Below, piece by piece: positions 53,607 to 64,000 of a DNA stretch of 64,000 nucleotides. A program made the translations under genes and the position numbers. Position 1 is the stretch's first letter. Every line of letters begins with the position of its first letter. The notes beneath the pieces were generated by a model. That model made no database searches, was not told the DNA's origin, and saw only the letters and a program-made list of their open reading frames with translations. This DNA comes from Bremia lactucae (taxonomy: Eukaryota > Oomycota > Peronosporomycetes > Peronosporales > Peronosporaceae), in NCBI RefSeq assembly GCF_004359215.1, contig NC_090613.1, positions 5,607,634 to 5,671,633 on the forward strand, read 5' to 3'.

Positions 53607-54394
53607 ATTTAAATTTTATTTAAAAGAATGTTTTAATCGATCGAAAGTGAAGCCATCTATTATGAGGTTTGAGGTCACCGGCAAAATCTCGAATTCGAAC
53701 ATTCTTCTTATTCGAAGTTGGAGTGAGCGAGGCAAGCTGCACGACGTGGATCCCTTTTGTGCCATTGGCATGCATCTTGCTTTGCCAAAAGTTATATGCT
53801 ATAATATTAGTACAGCTTGGATTAGGCCTCTCCGGACCAATTTGGACTGTGAAGAGGATGCAAGTCCTGCAGAGTATTTTCTAATGGCTACCAAGACTGC
53901 TTCAGCAATCTTCTAGAAATGCGAAAGGATGATTGTAACTTTTAAGAATACCAATATTGTGGCAAAATTCGAATATTGAACTAAGATATCTTTTAATGCA
54001 TGTTCGAAGTTCGTTGCTTGTAAATAAGCAAGCAGGTCGAGTTCAAAGCATCACTGCGCACTTTTTGAGGCAACACTGAGATAATGCGGAGCCTTTTCAC
54101 TTGTGAGACTCGAAGAAGCATAAGCTTTAAGATGACGACGAGGGCTTTTATAACATTGATGTTGCCACAGCTCAAGCGCTTGCAAAGACGATTTTTGGAG
54201 AGGAGGCTATTCTAGTCAAAATCTCCAATTTTGTGCTTGGCTTCGCCTCTTGACTTAATGCCACTTTGGAAAGATAGGATTATGCCGCATAGTAATGCCA
54301 AATTTGTATACTCGCATTGTTTGCTCATGTAGCCATTTGCATTTCAACTTTCACGTCGTGTGTCACTAATGTCACTAATGACTTTTAACTTTTA
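53607..54394. other. Divergent intergenic region, VOC gene and GCP5
   Basis: About 790 bp with one unremarkable open stretch at 53640-53916 lacking recognisable domains. It holds both upstream regions. No motif assigned. Confidence 0.45.
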
Positions 54395-57300
54395 ATGACG
54401 CCGGTGCCGGCATGGACACGCGAGTGGCGGCCGCTCGCCAGGAAGCTTTTCTTACGTTTAAATGGAATTGTACACGCACATAGTGAGGAACAGTGTTCAT
54501 TCTCAAAGGAGACGCTTTTGCTGCATGCTGACCGCATTGTAGATCAGCTGTACTCGCATCGGTTCGTGGATACTGTGCCTCAGGACGTCCAAGCTCAAAT
54601 TCAAGCGCTTGCCACTAAATTTCACTTACATTTGCTAGAAGATCGAGCTGAAAAAGTATCGCAATTGGCTTCAAAATGTGATTACCAAGTGTTAAAGCTA
54701 TTGTTGGAGCTGGCGATGTCTCCGATGACGGCCACAGACGAGGAAGTGGCTTTGGATTTGGACTTGACGAGCAAATGGACGGCGAAGCTACAACAGGAGC
54801 AACTTAAATTCAAGCAGCAAGATGCATTGCAAAAGCAAATGGTCACGGAGTTGTCTCAAATCGCTACTAATGACGAATGGCTTCAATCCTGGAAGGACAG
54901 TGACGACGACGAAAGCGACTGGGAGATGAGTAGCGCAGATGGAGACGCAGTGCAAAAGGAGTGTCGCGTTGATTTATATCAACAGAAGACTAAAAGACAG
55001 GTTGAAACACTGGACGATGCAGGGACTGCTAAACAAGCGATTGTTATACTAGATAAGTGCCAGAAGCAAGCAGATGAGCAGACGATGGAAATGCACAAAG
55101 AAGTTGAATTAGTCAACGACGAATCGCAGCTTAACGAGATCTTATGTCGGTACTATCCAGAGGCAACTGTTTGCGAGAACAAAATATATGATGATTCAAC
55201 CTGCGCAATAAATAAACGAGATATGGTTCGATTTAGTTTCGACCGACCGTGGTTGCTCTGTGAAACAGTGATTCAGACGCTTAAAGTACCCAAGAAGTAC
55301 GTGCCTAACCGACTCATTCATGAGGAAACTGCTGTTGGTATGGTGTTTGAGGTGCTGCATGGAGTCAACTCGCTATTGTTTGAATTTATTGCTTTCAAAC
55401 CAATACCCTCGGTCTTTAGCATCGATTTCCAAACAAAGATCGTAAAAAGATCTCGTCAATCACGAAATGTGGCGTTGGGACACATTTCGCCTCTTGCATT
55501 TACACACGTATTGAACATGTTTGCGCGAGCTGCCTCGGAGTTGCAAATGCTTCAAGATTTTCATGAATTTATTCGTCAGATGCGAAACTACTACGAGCAG
55601 CCCCCTTGTGTGACGTTTGAAGGTTTGGCTAATGCCGTGGCTGAGATTTTAAAAGAGTTTGTGTATAAAATTCAACTAGTAGAGCAGCAAATTTACACTA
55701 CAACCGCGAAAGATTCTCGTCCTTGGTCAGGAATGACGATGCGTCAACCGACTTTGCTTGGTATATATGGTGGTTTGAGAGAGGTTTTCAATATGATATC
55801 GTGGCTGAAAGGTATTTTAATGGAATGCTTTCAAGGCTTGTCCAATCGACATTGGCATGAAGTGAAGCGTGCTGCACGAGCAAAGTGCGTCCTTGATGCG
55901 TTGTACGACATGATGATAGTTGAGTATGTTGAAAGCACCGCGGCGATTTCAAGCACTAAAAATGATGGATCACGATTTGATTTGCTGTTACATCTATTTA
56001 TTGGGACATTAAATCCGCCTTGGATTTACTTAATCGGACGGTCTTTGAACGAGGGCATCTTAAGACTATTCAATGGGAGGACGAATTATTTTTTGTTGAA
56101 TCAAATTCTGCAAGCACGTATACTTCTTCCATTGGCACGCAAAATCAAACATTTCAAGAGGGTCTAAAGTCGCTGGCCCCTTATGAAATCGATCGATCTC
56201 TTGTACCAAAATTCTTACTATCAGTGATACCGTTGTTAAACGAGGCAGTGGCTAGTCGGCAGCTGAAGAATCGATTGATGCAACACAAACAGTATTCGCC
56301 TATTGATTTCTTGTCAAACTCCAAGCAACCTAAGCTGTGTTGGTCCAAGTTACTTACAGATGAGCTAGAGATGAAGATGGGTAGACGTAAACATCGCAAC
56401 TTTTCAAGGTCTGGTGTATCAATGCGAAACACGGAAGTTGATTCATCATCCTCGCAGGCAACTATGTTCGAATGCGTGCCTTTTAACAAGACCATGGAGC
56501 AATGCCTCAATTTACATCTTGAGAATAAGGTAATCAAGCATGAAAAGGGTCACAAATACATTTTTAACTCACCCGCTCGGTTGCGATGTGGTCAAGTGTC
56601 GTGAGCTTAATGGTGAAATTACAGATACGTTTCGGCGAACAATGGACTACATGGAGCACGGAGAAGTCTTACGTATGTTTGTTCTCATGGAACAGGTACG
56701 GAAATAACTATGTGAGTACTGGAATGGTTTGCTTAATACATTGTGTACTACAGCAAGACGTGTTTAAACTTTTTAGTGAAAAATTGATAGCTCACATGCA
56801 AGAAAACCCCGTAGCATGGGCTGACAGTGAAAAGATTAACGACTTTTTCCAAAATGCAGTACAAGGAGTGTTTGAGGACAATTCCTTGACATCATTACAG
56901 AGACAAATAGGTGGACGCTTGTGTCTTCATGTCGACTTTAACCTGTTGGATAGCGGCTCAAGCGGCGCGACGATTGATATTGCGACAATGAAATGCTTGC
57001 ACTTCTCATTTGCTGTGCCCCAGCCGCTTCGAATGCTTTTTAGCAATTCGATTCTGCAAAAGTACTCGATGCTTAGTGTGTTTTTAATTCAAGTCAAAGC
57101 GGTGGAGTCGGCTATTTTAAAGGTGCGAGCTTTCAAGCATTATTTGTAACATTTGCTCACATAAGTTATCTCTTACAGTTTAGATCTACTCTTCGTCATA
57201 CGCGAAGCCGCTACTTGTACAAATTGATTCTTGCTCTCCACGCTTATGATGCATTATTAGCTTATTCTATCTTTCAATTTGTATTAGTATTGAAAACGAC

Positions 57301-58066
57301 ATGCGGCAAGTTTTCATTCAGATTGCTGATATGCTACACTATACAAAGTGCTTGCTCAGGTATCTCACGAGTCAGGTAAAATTGAATTGTGGTAGATTGG
57401 CTTGAGTAATAACCATTTGATTCTTTTAAACGACAGATATCTCGTAAGGATTGGAATAAGTATCGCACTATTTTGAAATCTTCGCGTAGTTTGGCCGAGG
57501 TGCAAATATGTATTTTATGGTTTGTCTTGGGTCCATTTGTACTGACGCATTACTGACGACAATGTTTAAGATGGATGCTACGCACACGCAGTATCTAGAC
57601 CACTTGCTCAATCGCTTCTTCCTCTTGGAGAAGGTTTAAGAGCTGTGAATTTTATTCGTGTATCTGGAACTCGGCTTTGAACACAATGTATTGGGTTTTA
57701 TTGTAGCACATGACCGTAACGCAGTACATATCGGCGACGTTAAATCATATTTTGCACTTTGTCGGTCGTGTTGATGAGATTGTCAGCGCAGTAGACCGAA
57801 ATCTGCATCGATATTTCCCCAATTGTGATTATGACGAGAAGCCGAATGGACAATTGACTCAATGCGTTGGCAAGAAACCAATTTTCTCGTTCTTAGAGCA
57901 TCCTGACTTCAGCATTCTGCAGTCTGAAATGGCGCAATCTTTCAAAGAATATAAGCGCCAGACACATGTTCTCGTAATTATGCTGACAGCGATGCAGAAG
58001 CACGGCGCCTCTCCTCACGTATACGAAATCGTGTCGCAGCTCAACTACAATAATTTTTATCAATAG
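54395..58066 (+). pseudogene. Gamma-tubulin complex component 5-like (Spc97/Spc98), with frameshifts
   Basis: Likely exons are 54395-56695, 56754-57122, 57179-57375, 57438-57499, 57571-57633 and 57707-58066, all with GT..AG introns, giving roughly 1,050 codons; human GCP5 has 1,024. The N-terminal GRIP1-like region, an acidic linker (DSDDDESDWEM) and the GRIP2 region are visible (LHLFIGTLNPPWIYLIG, WEDELFFVES, LRHTRSRYLYKLI, YLDHLLNRFFLLEK). The protein helps nucleate microtubules as part of the gamma-tubulin ring complex. The frame must shift near 56070 (one base missing in CTTAAG), near 56562 (one extra T in a T run) and near 57285. Either the gene is decaying or the assembly has local indel errors. 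It is typed pseudogene for the observed breaks, though it may be functional. Confidence 0.75.
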
Positions 58067-58639
58067 CAAGACGGCAAAACACAACGTCATTCGTAAGCGC
58101 AATAATTATTCCTATTCAAGCAGTTTTCGCCTCAAAAATGTTTCGTCAAGAGCAAACCAATTACGAGTACACAATACGATATCCGCGACTAAGTCGAGAG
58201 TCATTACTAATTATCATTTCGATTGGCAAGCATAAGATCGAATGGATTAACCATTCGCCTCTGCCGCGACGATAAGTCTATTGAAAAAGCCGTGAAGATT
58301 ATGAAATCGTCTGCTGCACGCAAAACATCCGGCTTCGATGTGGCCTTAGAATCATGATCGAATAAAAATATACAATCTTCGTTTGTTGAAAATTTTCGAT
58401 TTGTCTGAAAAATAAGACATAACAACAGGATCCCAGAAAGAATGGGTTTATTTCTGAGGATGTTATTGCTAAACAAATTAAATAATGTGTCAATTATATT
58501 TTCGGTGCAATAATATTTATGTAAAGCAATACTGACTCGTTTGCATAGAAATAAATGCAATTTTTCACTAAATTCTTAACCATGACATATTTATGATAAG
58601 AACCTAAAAGCCTTAAGTTTGTCCCCAAGTGACGCAAAC
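58067..58639. other. Convergent intergenic region (GCP5 / P450)
   Basis: 3' flanks of two convergent genes. A minus-strand open stretch at 58207-58560 has no early ATG and no recognised domain, so it is not called. Nothing else seen. Confidence 0.45.
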
Positions 58640-60217
58640 TTATATCGCCACAATTTTCGCATTGAGTTGGCCTTTTACTGGAAGTGTGACCGAAACAGCA
58701 TACGTCACGGTCTCCGGAGACTCTAACTCGACATGATACTTTGATAGCAGTGACGCAATTATCAGCTTCATCTCAAGCATCGCAAGATTCTTGCCAAGGC
58801 ACTGGCGCGGGCCAGCGTTAAAGGCCACAAACTTAAAGGCCGAGACGGAAATGAGTTTGCCCGATTCAATCCATCGTTCTGGTTTGAATTCAACGGCATC
58901 GGGACCCCAGACATGTGGCATCCGTCCAAGAGCATACATGGGCAATGTTACCATCGTCTTAGCTGTGATAAATGTGCCATCAGATAGCACTGTATCGTGG
59001 ACTGCATCCTTGCTAATCATGGGCACCGATGGATATAAACGTAGCGTTTCCCTCAGCGCAGCCTCCAAGTACGTAAGCTCGCTAACTTCGTCCATAGTTG
59101 GACTGCACTGCCCCTTCAACAAGTTTGGAAGCTTTGCCGCAAGTTCTTCTCGAATCTTTGCTTCTACATGTGGATGCTTGCTTAGGCAAATGAAAAACCA
59201 GCTCAAAGCTTGCGCTGTCGTGTCACGGCCCGCGATGAGAAAATTGACAATAACGTCTCGGATGTAGGTCGGATCCAAGACGCTGTCCACTCCGTTGCTC
59301 GATGAATCGATGCCATCCAAAAACAGCGAAATAATGTTTTTGTCGCCTTTTTCATCGGATAGCGCTTTTTTGGCACGACCGTCGAGATTTTTTTTAATAA
59401 TGTCAAAAAGCATCGAGTTGATCACGTGCATATCTTTTTTCACTTGCCCCTCATTGCCAATGCCAAAAAAACGTTGAAATCTCCAGAACCAACTCGGCCG
59501 TATAAAACGCAGCGCCAATGATTGCTGTACGCGATCAAAGGCTGTTTGGAACGGGTGTTCCCTTTCAGTATCGAGACAATTTATTTGCACCCCAAAGCCG
59601 ATCTCTGTAAACGCTTCCAAGGTGAATCGATTCAGCAAAGAAAACATATCCAGCGTCTCGTTGGTCTCCGCCGCGTGACGAAACATACGGTTTAAGACGA
59701 CCAAATGGCGCTGTATCGTACTCGACATGGAGTCTCTTAGAGCGCGCATTGAAAACAAGTTACTTGCCGTTTTGCGTTGATGGTACCATTTTTCGTGGTC
59801 TACTGCAAAAATTCCTTCTCCAAGTAAGTCGGCCAAGTACTCGGTTTTTTTCGGTCCCTTTGGAAAGTTATCAAATTGGTTCTTCAGGACATCCTCGAAG
59901 GCTTCAGGAGTCGACAGCAGTAGCATGTCGGGAGTGCCCCAAGACTGAAGTAAAACTGGATCCCCTTTTGCCATGAGACACAAACTCGTAATCCAGTCGT
60001 GCCGATTCGTAACGTTCTTCATGACATCGAGCGTGTCACCAAGCAACGGTTTCGTCGTCAGTGGACGCACCACGTTACGCGTTCCGCGCTTCGACAGGTT
60101 GCCATTGTCCGTACCAAACAGCAAGCGCCATGCCAATGGTAGCACGACGAGTCCACTTAACGCAGAGATTGCGATGTTGGTGGAGAGTTTGTCGGTCATG
60201 CTAATAACCGTCAGCAT
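58640..60217 (-). CDS. Cytochrome P450 monooxygenase (CYP86-clan-like)
   Basis: 525 aa, one exon, ATG at 60217 (an alternative start at 60199 is also possible). An N-terminal membrane anchor (ALSGLVVLPLAWRLLF) is followed by the P450 fold: I-helix AGRDTT near residue 325, K-helix ETLR, PERW and heme-binding FNAGPRQCLG near residue 468 with the Cys ligand. These wordings resemble the fatty-acid omega-hydroxylase branch (CYP86/CYP94/CYP4 type, oomycete CYP5014-like). The probable reaction is endoplasmic-reticulum-bound NADPH-dependent hydroxylation of a lipid. A TATA-like TATAAATACC lies on the minus strand about 45 bp upstream. A decayed duplicate lies at 49913-51372. Confidence 0.92.
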   Translation of the reverse strand: MLTVISMTDKLSTNIAISALSGLVVLPLAWRLLFGTDNGNLSKRGTRNVVRPLTTKPLLGDTLDVMKNVTNRHDWITSLCLMAKGDPVLLQSWGTPDMLLLSTPEAFEDVLKNQFDNFPKGPKKTEYLADLLGEGIFAVDHEKWYHQRKTASNLFSMRALRDSMSSTIQRHLVVLNRMFRHAAETNETLDMFSLLNRFTLEAFTEIGFGVQINCLDTEREHPFQTAFDRVQQSLALRFIRPSWFWRFQRFFGIGNEGQVKKDMHVINSMLFDIIKKNLDGRAKKALSDEKGDKNIISLFLDGIDSSSNGVDSVLDPTYIRDVIVNFLIAGRDTTAQALSWFFICLSKHPHVEAKIREELAAKLPNLLKGQCSPTMDEVSELTYLEAALRETLRLYPSVPMISKDAVHDTVLSDGTFITAKTMVTLPMYALGRMPHVWGPDAVEFKPERWIESGKLISVSAFKFVAFNAGPRQCLGKNLAMLEMKLIIASLLSKYHVELESPETVTYAVSVTLPVKGQLNAKIVAI

Positions 60218-61720
60218 CGTTGTCGGTTCACGCAAAATGGATTATGGCAATACGCTCGAGGTATTTATAGCAAATAGTTCTCGATTTTCGTGAATTGGCA
60301 TCATAGTCGCATAGAAAAGGTTACAAAGGTCGACATGGTAGCCAGGTTCTCACAATCCTGGCTTTCTATTCCGATCGTGGCATCTTAATGGACTTTTCTT
60401 GAAATGAAACTGAGCCTAATTAAAATCATTACTTCCCCCAGTAGACGTTAACAGGATCACAATGGCAACGCGATCCAGCGAACTGAAGACGGATAGGCAG
60501 CTGCCGTTTTATGAGCCCTTTACCAATGGCACAAAATCGCTCGATTCCATTAGGAATGGTAGATATAACAATTTCGTATTTGACTTGAGCTTGCATGCTA
60601 TCCAGTTGGATAACAGTATAGAGCTTTATGTATTTGGGCACGTGCGAATCGTCTCATGCATCACCTTTTTTTACTAATCGGGCTTTATATGATGGATTCA
60701 CATTTTAAAATGTCAGATCTTACTTACATTGTAGATGAGATTTTCATAGCGACAAGAAGTAAATGCCGTTTCATTCAATTCAGTAGTGACGTCTTCAAGC
60801 TGCTTTTTTAGAAATATTTTGAGCTGTATTTATTTAATTTTGTACGGCAGTCGCCTTTGTAAGAAGAACTGGCGATGGACATAATGGCTTAAGGCATTCT
60901 ATTTTGAGAAGCCAAACGCAGTCATACCTCTGGCAGGTCTATACGTGTCTTAAATATAATACGTGTTGGCCGAACCACAATCTTATGAAGGATTTTAGTA
61001 TTCATCAATATCACAAAAGACGATGAGCAGCCTTTACTGTAACGTAGTAGAAAAGTTATTTACTATGGTGTAAAAAGATTATGGCGCAACGGCAGCCATT
61101 TACTAATCAAAAGCATTGAGCTTAAAATAAATCTTGAAATTGCAAACTCAAATTTAGAAATAATTCCTCAATTGACTGCGTACAATCCCAGCGTGTGAGT
61201 AAAAAGAAAGTGAATATCACAATTTCTTTATGTTTACCCTCCGATATCACTTTATCTTATAGGAAATAATATTTAACATACCTGTTATACCAAAAAATTA
61301 TGCAACGGAACAACCCCTTAAAAAATTACAATGTGTGACAATATCATATGGGAGCCGGTAAGCCACACATTTTTTTTGGTGGAACGCACCGGACTTGCCC
61401 TTCAATTGATGATTGGTTAGTTTTTGTATTTCTAATCATGAACATCATTTTGGTGCACAGGACAAGACCACCTGGACCACTACACCACCAGGATCGGGGC
61501 CACACACCTTTTGGTATTGCCAGACTCCTCCCCGTCTGTATTGCATAAGAACGTCCTATAAAATATTTTCACATCCAAAAATCAACAGCTGTTCCTTAAG
61601 AATCGTCTTGAGATCGCCCTTTTACTCTACAGATATATTGTTAATTTTGCGATGTAGCGGAATAATGAAAAATATTCATATTATCAATTTTATCTGTAGC
61701 TTTTATTCAATTAAAACAAA
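60218..61720. other. Gene-free interval (about 1.5 kb)
   Basis: Contains the P450 promoter and, at 60462-60677, a 71-codon ATG-initiated ORF with no recognised domain that could be a small gene or an exon. The rest is AT-rich with no assignable feature. Confidence 0.45.
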
Positions 61721-62159
61721 CAGACGGGGGTGTATGGTCACATGAAATTAACACTTAAAGGTTGTTAATAAATATATTATCTAAAAGGTAGATAATATTT
61801 GGAGAATATTACTTTACATTGTAATATTCTAAGGACTTATCCATTGGTAGATATAGACCATTATACCTACTTTCTCCGCGGTTCAGTCAGCGCTGGACGA
61901 GCGCAAAGAGAAAGACAGATAAGACCCTTAATACATATTTATATTAATTTGTAATTAAGTTAGTATTGAGTAGATAGAAAGAAAAACTTAATTATATTAG
62001 ATACAGTTTTTATTTAACCCTCTTTAAAGCAAGTGTTTTAAAGAGAAGACTTCCTCTGCAAGTACTAGTGTACGTGAAGTGACGTGAGGCACCGCTCGCA
62101 CTGAGGCAACGTGAAGTGGACTTGTACTGAAGCAGTACAAATCGTTGTGCCCCGTTACA
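61721..62159 (+). repeat. Gypsy family 1 5' LTR
   Basis: Similar end to end, inverted, to the solo LTR at 14157-14610. It starts at a mutated CAGACGGGGG (TGTAACGGGG in the sister copy) and ends CCCCGTTACA. CCTGGTAGCACTTTG follows, a primer-site-like sequence also seen (CCTGGAAGCACTAG) after the family 2 LTR at 16083. A Gag ORF starts about 50 bp further on. Confidence 0.82.
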
Positions 62160-62210
62160 CCTGGTAGCACTTTGTAGTTTGATCAAGGACCACAGTTCCA
62201 ATCATCCAAC

Positions 62211-64000
62211 ATGAACATTTTAGAATATTACGGAAACACGCATCACATTTCGCGTGATAGCTACTCCTTTCTAAGTGACATAGAAAGGAGTGCGGTCGAA
62301 CGAATGAGTTCGACCGTAGGGAACGATGCCATCTTGGCCATGCTGTCCGGTTTGGACAGAGATGCCCTCCATTCAGCCATCGCCAAGTTCATACAACATG
62401 AACTTGACGAGGCGAAGGAGAAGGTAGCCTTGCTTAATCAGCAAGGCTCTCAACAGGCAGAACTGTTGAGGTTCCAGCAGGTACAGACCTCTGTGCCTGG
62501 GATGACGCCGGAAACCTTTGAAGATTGACATCTCTAAGTATAGGAGAGTCGAAGAAGACTCCCTCTTAAGATGGATTGTCGAGTTGGACGATGCCACAAG
62601 GGCTCGTAACATCGTCGGCGAGCAAATGCAACTCGCATTTGCTCAGTCAAATTTGGCAGTCTGTGCCAAAACTTGGGCACTAGGCCTTAAGTCGCGCGAC
62701 CCATATGTCTTTGGGTCGCTAGAGGCTTTTAAAGCCCGGCTCAAACAGAGTTTGAACCGCCTAGGGCTGAGTTCAGAGCTCGATCAGAGCATCTGAAACT
62801 CAAGCAAGGCAAGCATGATGTTCACGCTTATGCCCAGACAATACGACTCTTAGCGAGTTGTATCACGAACAATCCAGTTCACGAACACACGTTTATTACG
62901 GTATTCATACAAGATCTTACAGATAGTCCTGTAAAGACCTACCTGTTCCGCATATACTGGATATGCTTGAGGAAGCAATATCCGTTGCGGAACAGGAGGA
63001 CTTTAGCTTGAGATAGGTTCAAGCTAATTCGTCGTCGTATTGTCCTCCAAAACGACACGAGCTAGGAGGTCCAGAACCCATGGTCCTCTCCTATTTCGAA
63101 AGCAAGAAACCTCGCTTTCCGAACAACAAGCGATTGCAGAAATGCAATCGCTGTCAAAAGCTAGGACAGTACGCTCACGAGTGCAGTGCCCCACGCCCAA
63201 TACCGAGAGGTACTAAAAGTAGTTATGAACTGAATGCCAAAAAGGGCAACGGTTGCGGGTCCGACGTTGTTGCAGAATCGCAACAGCGAAGCGGACCGCC
63301 AAAAAAAACGGACGGGGTCAGTAGGGGCGCAACGCCCTACTGATCCAGCAACCTCAAGAGAATTTACAAATCTATTGACTAAAGTTGCTCCAGACACACA
63401 ATCGTTTTGTGTCTCTGCGCATTAAAATTATAAGTGACATACAATTTTTCACTTAGAGCCCTAGTGGACTGTGGAGCGTCGAATAACTTTATTTGTCGCC
63501 AGTCGCTAGAGGGTCGTAGGCTCAAATGTGTTGAGCGCGACATCCCTCCAACGAGGATGACGGTGCGTCTAGCGACAGGCGCATCGATGACAGTAATGAA
63601 ACGCGTAGTTAAATCACTACACGTTAAAAGATTTACAGTATGATGATTATTTCATCGTACTGGATTTGGATGAAAAATTTGACGTCATTCTAGGTCTACC
63701 TTGGTTCAGAAAATATGAGCCAAGGATCAGCTGGCAGCATTTATCCGTAAAGATGCCTGCCACTTGTTCATCAGATGGCCATCTGATGAACGTCTTGGAG
63801 CGTCCACAAGCGCGTGGATGTACTACGAGTGAGTGCGATGGCCTCACTTGTGGTACGGTCGTTAGTACAACTGCACAAGATCACAGTGTGATTACTAATC
63901 ACCCCGTGGAGTCAGCTGCCGGCGGCTGTGCGAATGCACAGGCAGTGCCGAAGGTCCACACTCGAAGAAGTCGAGTGGATTGAGACATGAATGTACGCCT
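62211..64000 (+). mobile_element. Gypsy gag-protease, frameshifted, runs off the window
   Basis: The Gag N terminus is at 62211-62528 (SDIERSAVERMSS, ALHSAIAKFIQHELDEAKEK). It continues in another frame at 62518-62796 (LRWIVELDDATRAR, AKTWALGLKSRDPYVFGSLE), then, after stops, in a zinc-knuckle segment at 63080-63343 (CNRCQKLGQYAHEC). Protease lies at 63434-63980 (VDCGASNNFICRQSLEG, LDLDEKFDVILGLPWF). The knuckle has Gln where His is expected in C-x2-C-x4-H-x4-C. At least three breaks make this copy non-autonomous. RT and integrase would lie beyond the window. Confidence 0.82.

Noticed and set aside
53640..53916. Open stretch between the VOC and GCP5 genes
   Set aside because: No recognisable domain or splice context; it may be part of an untranslated or promoter region.
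58207..58560. Minus-strand open stretch between GCP5 and P450
   Set aside because: No early ATG and no recognised motif; it lies in the 3' flanks of two convergent genes.

Overview
The window looks like nuclear DNA of an oomycete (Phytophthora or downy-mildew type). Genes are protein-coding and compact, with short GT-AG introns of about 55-75 nt. Several are plainly eukaryotic: Rab GTPase, PRMT3, Rab3GAP2, a gamma-tubulin complex protein and P450s. The repeats are Ty3/gypsy, Ty1/copia and LINE relics that have repeatedly inserted into one another. The species cannot be fixed from this sequence alone. No rRNA genes, CRISPR arrays or recognisable RXLR/CRN effector genes were seen.

Layout. 1-16.4 kb is an accessory block: a decayed ORF, a small tandem tRNA-Met cluster broken by insertions, LINE pieces, gypsy pol and gag pieces, LTRs and a MITE-like element. 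16.9-23.1 kb is a divergent pair: an MFS transporter (-) and a Rab3GAP2-like protein of about 1,398 aa (+). 23.7-27.2 kb is a second repeat island. It holds a minus-strand gypsy polyprotein, a plus-strand integrase tail and a striking bacterial-type RsmH fragment. 27.5-45.6 kb is the conserved gene block: an orphan type I membrane protein, a 3.1-kb gene-free gap, Rab8-like GTPase, PRMT3, a multipass membrane protein, an FHA/coiled-coil protein, an AIG1-like membrane protein, a two-RRM protein, an AIMP3-like protein and threonyl-tRNA synthetase. 45.7-52.2 kb is a third repeat island: nested LTRs, a decayed gene, a truncated copia element and a P450 pseudogene hit by two LTR insertions. 52.5-60.2 kb carries a VOC-fold protein, GCP5 with frameshifts and an intact P450. 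60.2-61.7 kb is gene-free. 61.7-64 kb begins a gypsy element that runs off the window.

Functional links. PRMT3, the RRM protein, ThrRS and the AIMP3-like protein belong to translation and ribosome biology. The Rab and Rab3GAP2 belong to membrane traffic. These are ordinary eukaryotic neighbours, not an operon. The intact and decayed P450 copies flank the VOC and GCP5 genes and show local duplication followed by loss of one copy.

The most unusual items are the RsmH-like fragment, the GCP5 gene with several single-base frameshifts among intact neighbours, a copia relic whose primer site matches the tRNA-iMet anticodon arm and overlaps the Gag start codon, two solo LTRs with exact 5-bp target duplications, and an FHA/coiled-coil protein of unfamiliar architecture.
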